From B75-G9 sp964564905 (GTDB taxonomy: Archaea > Hadarchaeota > Hadarchaeia > Hadarchaeales > Hadarchaeaceae), in contig CAZMCI010000001.1 in assembly GCA_964564905.1 (NCBI GenBank), positions 1 to 64,000 of the forward strand: 64,000 nucleotides of DNA, in the 5' to 3' direction. Position 1 is the stretch's first letter; every line of letters begins with the position of its first letter. This document shows positions 1-6,632 of this stretch, piece after piece. Under the pieces are notes generated by a model. The model was not told the origin of the DNA and did not search any database. It saw nothing but the letters and a program-made list of their open reading frames with translations. The position numbers and the translations under genes were made by a program.

Positions 1-102
1 GTTTTTGGTACAACAAATGCAGGCAACACATGTCGTTAGGCTGGCCACCGAGCGGAGGCGAAGGAGGTTTCAGAACGTGGATGGAGGTGCTAAGTTAACA
101 GC
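1..102 (+). mobile_element. 3' end of a DDE insertion sequence, cut by the window edge
   Basis: This is the last ~100 bp of the element whose full copy lies at 33597-34419. Read on the plus strand it matches the minus-strand end of that copy with one mismatch that I can see, a synonymous A/C change at position 57. It ends in the same terminal inverted repeat, CTAAGTTAACAGC (90-102). The window, and perhaps the contig, starts inside the IS, which is typical of assemblies that break at repeats. Confidence 0.9.
3..98 (+). pseudogene. transposase C-terminus (partial, runs off the window)
   Basis: Reading from base 3 gives the residues FWYNKCRQHMSLGW and on to the C-terminal EVLS, followed by TAA at 96-98. 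This is the same as the C-terminus of the transposase at 33601-34338. The stop codon overlaps the inverted repeat. Whether the rest of the gene is intact lies outside the window. Confidence 0.85.
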
Positions 103-137
103 GCCATCACCAGCATGCGAAAGGTTTTCTCAGGCTT

Positions 138-572
138 TTGGAGTTCAAAGGAAAAGCAATAACTACCCAACAATTTGCAAAAATGAATAGGATCTCTACT
201 GATGCCGCCCACGTGTACTTGTCGAGGCACGTCAAAAAGGGACAGTTGCGCTTGCTAGGGGGCAAAAGTTGGAAGGACCGCAAGTATGTACTAATCCAAG
301 AGGGGAAATTGCTTGTTGAAGTTCTTGAGAGGGGGCTTGAAGAGCTACGCAACATAATGGCAAAGTACGGCGCGAAAGATACGAATGAATTGCTTCAAAA
401 AATAGTAAAAATTAGGCGCAACGCTAACCCTTTGCAACCCCCATCGGCACCAGTCTCGCCACTTTCCGAGCAATCCCCGCCCTGTGGGATACCTCGCAGA
501 CTCGGTCGACGCTTTTATAGGCCTGAGAACATTCTTCCGCGATCACCGAAGCTTTCGCCGCGCGGACAATGA
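138..572 (+). CDS. HTH-like small protein, possibly truncated by the IS (doubtful)
   Basis: A TTG-started ORF whose first ~95 residues look like protein. There is an HTH-like stretch (ITTQQFAKMNRIS, then TDAAHVYLSRHVKKG) and a helical segment around LVEVLERGLEELRNIM. From about base 424 onward it runs antisense to the well-supported C-terminus of rtcB, and that proline/arginine-rich tail is probably not genuine. The frame is also open upstream to base 99, directly against the IS end, so the true N-terminus may have been removed by the insertion. No function can be assigned. Confidence 0.35.
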   Translation: MEFKGKAITTQQFAKMNRISTDAAHVYLSRHVKKGQLRLLGGKSWKDRKYVLIQEGKLLVEVLERGLEELRNIMAKYGAKDTNELLQKIVKIRRNANPLQPPSAPVSPLSEQSPPCGIPRRLGRRFYRPENILPRSPKLSPRGQ

Positions 573-1904
573 TCCCTCTAGATTCAAGCTCCNNNNNNNN
601 NNACTTAGATGTCGCCCAGCGCCATGCGCCGTTGACGCGAAGGTTTCCTTCATCCCTTCTTTGGTTCCCACAAGCACGTAAGAAGCGGTGCCCATATCTC
701 CTGGGATCAGCACGGGCTGTCCAACGCTTCGGTACTTCGCGGGCACATCGGGATGTCCTGGTGGGAACGCGCGAGTGGCACCTTTTCTGTGAACGCAGAC
801 CCGTTTTCGCTCTCCGTCGATCTGATGTTCCTCAAATTTAGCGATGTTGTGTGCGAGCCCGTATACAAGGTGCAGACCCAATTTTTCCGCATCCTGTCCA
901 AAAACTTCCTCAAACGATTCCCTTACCCAGTGGGTGATCATCTGCCTATTTGTGAAACCATAGTTCGCAGCGCACGCCATCGCTGCGAGATACGCCTGCC
1001 CCTCTGGTGAATTTATCGGTACACTGACAAGCTCTCTATCCGGGAGGGCTATGCCATATTTTTTGACGACAGATTCCATGGTTCTTAAATAATCGGAACA
1101 GATCTGATGACCCAGACCTCTCGACCCCGTATGAATCATAACCGTAACTTGTCCTTCATGGGTTATCCCAAAGAACCGAGCGACTTCCGGGTCAAAAATT
1201 TTATCGACCACTTGAACCTCCAAGAAATGATTTCCACTTCCAAGGCTGCCAAGCTGGGGAAGGCCGCGTTCTTTTGCTTGCCGACTTACTTTGCTTGCAT
1301 CTGCGCCGGCAAGGCATCCTCCCTCTTCCAGTCTTTCCAAATCCTCTTTCCAACCAAAGCCATTTTCAACAGCCCACTTCACACCGTTCTCAAGGACCTC
1401 GTCAAGTTGGGAATAGGTAACTCTAACTTTTCCCTTGCTTCCCAAGCCGGAAGGCACGTTTCGGAAAAGGGTCTTGACTAGCTCACGGAGCTTGGGCACT
1501 ACATCGTTTCTGTCGAGGTTCGTCCGCAGCAGGCGTACGCCACAGTTAACACTGCTACAGGCCTTACCTGATAGCAATTATGTCGTAGCCTACGCCGCCG
1601 GGACTGATGACGCCAGTTTCTGCATCCGTAGCTGCAACACCCCCGATGGGGAACCCTTAGCCCGAACACGTTTGGACGTGTGCGAATAGCCCTGGTGCCC
1701 ATCGGGGAGGACGATGCTATATTTGTAAATCCCCTGCAGGAACGACACGTTTGCGGCCTGCTCGAGCGTCAAATCGCGACGCATCCCATTCAATAATTCT
1801 GCGTCCGCGTACACTCTAACAGGCACCCGCATACCGTGCTTGTAGTCCTGAGGGATCTCCCAGCGCACATCATCTATTTGCGTTATTTTGCCCGTCCACG
1901 TCAT
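424..1904 (-). CDS. rtcB: RtcB RNA-splicing ligase, interrupted by two ~30-nt introns and one assembly gap
   Basis: RtcB joins the 2',3'-cyclic phosphate and 5'-OH ends left by the tRNA splicing endonuclease, using GTP and Mn2+. The start is ATG at 1904. Exon 1 (1904-1686) ends in LPDGHQGY, exon 2 (1656-1578) encodes FPIGGVAAT through GVGYDI, and exon 3 resumes with NCGVRLLRT, which holds a metal-binding Cys. Downstream are GSGNHFLEV, HTGSRGLG, YGLAHNIAKFE and the HGAGR motif of the guanylylated His. Beyond the N gap the minus strand continues as RGIIVRAA, AEECSQAYKSVD and VARLVPMGVAKG, ending in TAG at 424-426. The three exons total 1242 nt, a multiple of three. Removing 1657-1685 and 1547-1577 restores the invariant HQGY-GFPIGG and YDI-NCGVR motifs. 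Roughly 20 residues are missing at the gap. Archease lies directly upstream, the usual partnership. A decayed gene is less likely because every catalytic motif survives. Confidence 0.9.
593..602. other. assembly gap (10 N) inside rtcB
   Basis: A run of ten N marks a scaffold join of unknown true length. RtcB residues before it (HGAGRHLS) and after it (ELESRGIIV) belong to one protein on the minus strand, so the join is in the right order and orientation. Confidence 0.95.
1547..1577 (-). other. candidate archaeal intron 2 in rtcB (31 nt, BHB motif)
   Basis: It lies between the YDI and NCGVR codons. The fold matches the splicing-endonuclease substrate: outer helix GCUACG pairing with CUGUGGC (one bulged U), central 4-bp helix ACAU/GUGU, 3-nt bulges AA|U and UA|A on opposite strands, and inner helix UGCUA/UAGCA extended by CAGG/CCUG. 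Cutting between the second and third bulge nucleotides gives GAC-ATA-AAC-TGT, the Asp-Ile-Asn-Cys expected in RtcB. The unspliced frame has stops. Confidence 0.82.
1657..1685 (-). other. candidate archaeal intron 1 in rtcB (29 nt, BHB motif)
   Basis: It falls exactly between the Tyr codon of HQGY and the Gly codon of GFPIGG and contains a stop codon in the exon 2 frame (the GGGCTAA end). The RNA fold has a central 4-bp helix GGCU/GGCU (two G-U and two G-C pairs), bulges AU|U and AA|G, and an inner helix CGCACACG/CGUGUUCG with one C-U mismatch around a 6-nt loop. Cutting after the second nucleotide of each bulge joins TAT to GGG. The outer helix is imperfect: ACC/GGU, then a longer exon-exon helix CCCGAUGGG/CCCAUCGGG. 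Confidence 0.75.
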
Positions 1905-1965
1905 TTTTTCACCGTAATAAGAGGAGTACTACGCTACTAATTACCTTTTGGTTCTAAAATTGTAG

Positions 1966-2391
1966 TTAAATATCCACGATCACTTGCACCCAGCAGCGCT
2001 CCTTTTCGTGCTTAATTTCCATCATGTGGTAGGTCATCGCTTTCACAGAGGTTCGTTCAGGGTGCTTGGCGGGGTCAAATGTTTCTCCCCACGCCTGCCC
2101 TTTGAGCTTTAACCTTTTTTCAGTTCGGGAAATATTCAACTTGAATTTCGACATCACCAAGTTCTGAGAATCGTGGAAATAGAGCAACCGGTCGAGCCAG
2201 TCATAGAGCAATGCGCTCTCATCTTCCGCCTCTATTTCTACTTTGATTTCCTTTTTTGGCTCCACCTTACTCGTATCGACCATTATCTCGAACAGTGCAA
2301 GTGCAGCGTTCTCGAAAGCTTCAGCTAGATTCTCGCCATAGGCTCGAAATCCGATATCTGAGGGATGTTCAATCCATTCAAAACGCTTCAA
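1966..2391 (-). CDS. archease, RtcB activator
   Basis: 141 residues, the normal archease length. It begins KRFEWIEHPSDIGFRAYG, the conserved archease opening with its metal-binding His and Asp, contains LLYDWLDRLLYFHDSQ, and has the C-terminal KAMTYHMMEI and VQVIVDI blocks. In known systems archease speeds guanylylation and turnover of RtcB and protects it from oxidation. It is immediately upstream of rtcB on the same strand with a 61-nt spacer, so an archease-rtcB transcript is likely. Confidence 0.93.
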   Translation of the reverse strand: MKRFEWIEHPSDIGFRAYGENLAEAFENAALALFEIMVDTSKVEPKKEIKVEIEAEDESALLYDWLDRLLYFHDSQNLVMSKFKLNISRTEKRLKLKGQAWGETFDPAKHPERTSVKAMTYHMMEIKHEKERCWVQVIVDI

Positions 2392-2592
2392 TCGATCACT
2401 CCGAACTAAATTTGGACATGTCTCTTGTTAAACTTTGTGACCTCCTCTTTGCTTTCGAAAGGCTCCCCGCTGAGAAAGTTGAAACCATGCATGATCCATT
2501 TTGAACTTCTTGAACATGACCCTTGAACCGCCTGACCTCATCGTCATTAGCTCACTGAAGGTCGTTATCTCTCACGCGTCATAAACTAGATC

Positions 2593-3009
2593 TTACTCTT
2601 CGGGCTCCAACCAGACAGTTTCCCATCTAACTCGTTTTTGTTCTATTACTTGTTTTATTTTCTTCTGAATGGAAGAAAGGCTATCAGTTTTACCTGTTTT
2701 TACATCCATAAAGACCACCTCCTTGGGCTCCTGCTTTGCCAAACCATCAAAAACCACGTAATCGACTGGAGTCCCCAAGAAGCGCGCGTCTGCTGGTTCG
2801 TATTTGAACATGGGTAAAAGTGGAGCAAGCTGTTCGCCTATTTTTCCCTTGAGCACGCTCCTGCTGCGCTCTAGCACCTCCCGTCTGATTTTCTCCTCGA
2901 CCTCAAATTTCCAGCGCTCGAGCTGTACTGAAAGACGTCCTCTAAGGTAAAAGTAGCAAAGCACCGAACCAAGTAACATACCTATTAGAAAAATAATTAT
3001 CTCGATCAT
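2593..3009 (-). CDS. membrane-anchored Holliday-junction-resolvase-related endonuclease
   Basis: 138 residues. The N-terminus is a transmembrane helix (about residues 2-23), followed by a charged helical linker. The C-terminal domain has GTPVDYVVFDGL and EVVFMDVKTGK, the D...xVK pattern of PD-(D/E)XK nucleases, ending WETVWLEPEE. This is the architecture of the archaeal Endonuc_Holl family, whose substrate is not well established. It shares the strand of archease-rtcB but is separated by about 200 nt. Confidence 0.75.
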   Translation of the reverse strand: MIEIIIFLIGMLLGSVLCYFYLRGRLSVQLERWKFEVEEKIRREVLERSRSVLKGKIGEQLAPLLPMFKYEPADARFLGTPVDYVVFDGLAKQEPKEVVFMDVKTGKTDSLSSIQKKIKQVIEQKRVRWETVWLEPEE

Positions 3010-3082
3010 CAGCTCTCCACGGTTTTATCCTCCCATCTGCCAGAGCATAAATATCTTACTTGTCGAGCCAGCTCAAAATCCG

Positions 3083-3170
3083 TGGCGCCGGGGGGGAGAT
3101 TTGAACTCCCGAGGCCCAGAGGGCCACACGCTCTCAAGGCGTGCGCATTACCTGGCTTTGCTACCCCGGC
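3083..3170 (-). tRNA. tRNA-Ser(UGA)
   Basis: The minus strand folds with acceptor GCCGGGG/CCCCGGC, a D arm, anticodon stem CACGC/GCGUG with loop CUUGAGA (anticodon UGA), a long variable arm UGGCCCUCUGGGCCU typical of class II tRNA, T arm GGGAG-UUCAAAU-CUCCC, discriminator G, and an encoded CCA at 3083-3085. It has no intron, unlike the closely similar tRNA-Ser(GGA) at 53323. Confidence 0.93.
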
Positions 3171-3351
3171 CCCAATACCAGTTCACTCCGGTTAAATATC
3201 ACGTTTCGTATGTACACTTACAAAACCATCGGCGAAAGCCCCCAGATTTATTCGTGGGAAGTCTCAACACAATGTTTTTGTCGATCCAAAAGATAGTATT
3301 CTAAGGCCGTGATGGTTTTCCAAAGCTGACAATCTGAGGTATGGTGAGTAC

Positions 3352-3894
3352 TTGACCGGACAAATGTACGTTCGTTTACCGAAGGAACGTATAGGAGTCG
3401 CAGTAGGGCCGAACGGAACAGCAAAACGAGAAATTGAACGTCGTTGCGGAGTTAAATTGATCCTGAACAGCAAAACTGGAGAGGTACGGATAGAGCCTGG
3501 CGAGAACCCTCTGGGAGCGTTGAAAGCAAAAGACGTGATAGTCGCGATAGCCAGAGGCTTTAGCCCAGAGCGAGCCTTTCGGCTGTTCGAAGACGACCAA
3601 CTTCTGGAGGTCCTCGACATAAGGGACTTCGCAGGTGGCTCTGAACGTGCCGTCGTCAGGCTTAAAGGCAGATTAATAGGTGAACGGGGAAAAACACGTC
3701 AAATATTGGAGCAGACTACTGGAGCGCATATATCGATCTATGGAAGAACCGTGGCAGCGATCGGAACCGTAGAGCAACTAAACGTCGCCCGCGATGCCAT
3801 CCAGATGCTGTTGAACGGTGCAAAGCATTCCACCGTCTACAGATTTCTAGAACGACAACGGAGGGGAATGAAACTAAGAAAGTTGTCGCATTGA
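3352..3894 (+). CDS. KH-domain RNA-processing protein, Dim2/PNO1 family
   Basis: 180 residues with two KH-like domains. The first has RIGVAVGPNGTAKREIER, and the second has a degenerate GERGKTRQILEQTTG loop followed by ISIYGRTVAAIG. Archaeal Dim2 binds the 3' end of 16S rRNA and aids small-subunit maturation. I kept the TTG at 3352 because GGTGAG precedes it; ATG at 3364 would also work. It lies just upstream of top6BA and may share its promoter region. Confidence 0.85.
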   Translation: MTGQMYVRLPKERIGVAVGPNGTAKREIERRCGVKLILNSKTGEVRIEPGENPLGALKAKDVIVAIARGFSPERAFRLFEDDQLLEVLDIRDFAGGSERAVVRLKGRLIGERGKTRQILEQTTGAHISIYGRTVAAIGTVEQLNVARDAIQMLLNGAKHSTVYRFLERQRRGMKLRKLSH

Positions 3895-3960
3895 GTGGAC
3901 GGGTTTGGTTTCCCAAAAGTCGCTTAAGGGAAAAATGAGATTTAGAAGCGGTGCTTAAAT

Positions 3961-5507
3961 ATGAGGACGGCTGCCGACGAACTCTTCAGAGAATTCAGAA
4001 CTCACAGCGTAAGCGAGTTCTTCCGTAAAAACGCGGCAATGCTGGGGTACACAGGAAAGATCAGATCGCTCACCACTATAGTCCACGAAGGTGTCACCAA
4101 CTCGATCGACAGCGCGGAGGAAGCTGGAATACTGCCAAAAATATTTGTCGCGATCAAACGGATCGGCGATAACCCAGAACATCTTAAGGTGGTAATCGAG
4201 GATAACGCCTCCGGCATCCCGAAGGAGTACATTTCACAGGTATTTGGCAAGATGCTCGCCGGGACAAAACTCCACCGCCATGTCCAGTCTCGGGGGCAGC
4301 AGGGGATAGGGATTTCTGGGGCGACCATGTTTGGACAGATTACAAGCGGCAAACCCACAACGGTGATTACATCAACAGGCAATGGAGAGATAATTCGAGC
4401 AGAAGTTATGATAGATGTGGACAAGAACGAGGGCAAGATCGTCAGAGAGGAGAAACTGAAGNNNNNNNNNNCTCCTATATGCGTTCCAGATACGGTCCAT
4501 TCAACTATCTTCGTATGACAGCCATCGCAAACCCTCACGTTCACATCACATTTGTTGAACCAGATGGTACGTTGACCGTTTTCGAAAACGCGACTGACAG
4601 GATCCCGGATCGACCAAAGGCCATGCCATTACACCCATGGGGCGTAATGTCCGACGATCTGCTCCTACTCGCAAAACACACCAAAAGCCGAAACGTCGTC
4701 AATTTTCTCTCCACGGAGCTTTCACGTGTCAGCAAAAACAAAGCCCAAGAGGTGTGCAGACTAGCTGGCGTCCCACCAAACAAGAAGCCGTCTCAGCTGA
4801 CTTGGGAGGACTCTGAACGCATAGTTTCGGCGTTTAAGCAGGTCAAACTTCACGCTCCACCAACCTCGGGACTTAGACCAATAGGAAAAGCTGACATAGA
4901 AAGTGGAATGCAGCAGATACTGCGTCCGGAGTTTGTATACGCGATAACTCGGCCTCCCAAGGTCTACCGTGGTGGTTTGCCATTCTTGGTGGAGGTGGGC
5001 ATAGCATATGGTGGAGGAGCTGGAAAAACAACGGAAAACAAGGGTGGAAATGTGGACGAGGAAGAAGAGACCGGAATGGAACTCATCAGGTTTGCTAATC
5101 GCGCTCCGCTGATTTTTGACCAAGGCGGATGTGCTATAACCACCGCTGCGAAGAGCATAGATTGGCGTCGCTATGGGGTAGACCCTGCGACAGCACCACT
5201 GACCTTATTCGTAAACGTGGTTTCGGCTTATGTTCCTTACACCTCCGCCGGTAAGCAATCAGTAGCGGACGAGCCGGAGGTTCTAGCGGAGATACGAGCA
5301 GCCATCATGGAAGCCGCTAGAGAATTAAAAAAGTTTCTTTACAGGAAGATAAAAATCAGGGAACGCAGGGAAAGAGCTGGAGTGTTTGAGAAGTACCTTC
5401 CCATAATAGCCAAAAAAGCCGCAAAATTGGCTGGAGAAGAGGAACCGGATGTTAAACCCCTCCTAGAAAAATTGACGGGTGTGGAGTATGCAAAAGAAGA
5501 GAACTGA
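3961..5507 (+). CDS. top6B: DNA topoisomerase VI subunit B (spans an assembly gap)
   Basis: GHKL ATPase subunit of topo VI, which with Top6A passes duplexes through double-strand breaks. Before the gap: VHEGVTNSIDSAEEAG (N box), IEDNASGIP and QQGIGISGATMFGQ (ATP-binding motifs). After it: NYLRMTAIANPHVHITF, then the transducer domain, including an acidic DEEEETG segment and AFKQVKLHAPPTSGL. The apparent frame change at 4462-4471 is caused by the N run and not by mutation; some residues are missing there. The stop overlaps the start of top6A, implying translational coupling. Confidence 0.93.
4462..4471. other. assembly gap (10 N) inside top6B
   Basis: Ten N between REEKLK and the YLRMTAIANPH segment of Top6B. 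Both sides belong to the same protein, so this is a correctly ordered scaffold join of unknown true size. Confidence 0.95.
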
Positions 5508-6579
5508 GAGAAAACTGATCCGCGGACACCGGCAGAAAGCTGGTGAAAAGCTGGCGGAGTTGGGCAAGGAAGTAGTCGAGGAAATCAAGAATGCTCGTCC
5601 CCCAAAACTGAAGATCCCATCGCGAAGTACCTCCAACATCATCTACGATGATACCCACAGATACTTTGTCTTGGGACCGCACCACAGCGCACGGAGTGTG
5701 GCGAGCATGAAACAGGTGAGAAAATTCGCTCAGATGATGTGCGCAGCCGACTTCGCGAGAGAGCTGATCGAAAGCGGAAAATTCGCCACGCTGAGGGAGA
5801 TGTACTACACGGCGGAGGGCTGGGAAGCCGGACCGTTTTCAGACCAGGGGGAATCTGATCTGATCATCGAGGATCTGGAGGCAACGTTTGGCTTAAAACG
5901 TGAGGATCTCGGTCTCACACCTGAGGAGGATGGAGCCTCCGTGTTCGGCAAATTGGTCGTCGATGAGGAAGGTGTAACCATAGATGCCACAAAGGCCGGG
6001 CGAGCTGGCTACACGATCCCACCGACCATAGATGATGTGGAATTCGTCAAGTGTAAAGCAAAGCGAATCATAGCGATAGAAACCATGGGTATGTATCACC
6101 GGTTTGTACAGGAAGAAGCTTGGAAAAAATTTGATGCGCTGATAGTCGGTTTGAAGGGACAGGCGGCACGAGCTACGCGAAGATTTTTAAAGCGTGCGCA
6201 TGACGAACTCGGCCTTCCGGTATATCTATTCACGGATGGCGACCCGTTCGGCTTCCACATAGCTATGGTGGTCATATCGGGGAGCGCGAAACTGGCCTAC
6301 ATCAATCACGAACTCGCGGTGCCGGATGCCCAGTTTTTGGGAGTTACAGCCACCGATATCGTCGAGTACGATCTCCCGACCGACAAACTCCGGGAACTGG
6401 ACGTGGCACGTCTCAAACAGCTGATGAAGGATCCCAGGTACAGCACCAAGTTCTGGCAATCGGAGATCAAAAAAATGCTTGAATTAGGAAAGAAAGCAGA
6501 GCAGCAGGCGTTCTCGAAATATGGACTTGCATACGTTGTCAAGAAATATCTTCCAGCCAAACTCGGATTAAAAGGTTAA
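5488..6579 (+). CDS. top6A: DNA topoisomerase VI subunit A (Spo11-like)
   Basis: 363 residues from ATG 5488, which overlaps the end of top6B by 20 nt. The winged-helix CAP domain carries the catalytic tyrosine region REMYYTAEGW (Tyr 106/107). The Toprim domain follows, with IAIETMGMYHRF and LFTDGDPFGFH as metal-binding acidic motifs. The subunit makes the transient double-strand break, covalently bound through tyrosine. The C-terminal helices look complete. A promoter is not evident in the gap before the next gene. Confidence 0.95.
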   Translation: MQKKRTERKLIRGHRQKAGEKLAELGKEVVEEIKNARPPKLKIPSRSTSNIIYDDTHRYFVLGPHHSARSVASMKQVRKFAQMMCAADFARELIESGKFATLREMYYTAEGWEAGPFSDQGESDLIIEDLEATFGLKREDLGLTPEEDGASVFGKLVVDEEGVTIDATKAGRAGYTIPPTIDDVEFVKCKAKRIIAIETMGMYHRFVQEEAWKKFDALIVGLKGQAARATRRFLKRAHDELGLPVYLFTDGDPFGFHIAMVVISGSAKLAYINHELAVPDAQFLGVTATDIVEYDLPTDKLRELDVARLKQLMKDPRYSTKFWQSEIKKMLELGKKAEQQAFSKYGLAYVVKKYLPAKLGLKG

Positions 6580-6632
6580 ACTCAACGTCGTCAGTTCTTT
6601 TATTCGTGCCACCAGAAGTTAAGTGGAGCTCC

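Noticed and set aside
1547..1685. Inteins or programmed ribosome bypassing in rtcB
   Set aside because: The inserts are far too short for inteins and contain stops. For bypassing, take-off and landing codons do not match at either site, whereas the BHB geometry fits both.
424..1904. rtcB as a pseudogene, or split by sequencing errors
   Set aside because: All catalytic motifs are intact, both interruptions are larger than indel errors, their removal restores the exact family motifs, and both fold as splicing substrates.
3961..5507. Frameshift in top6B
   Set aside because: The two frames meet at the 10-N gap; the offset only reflects the arbitrary gap length.
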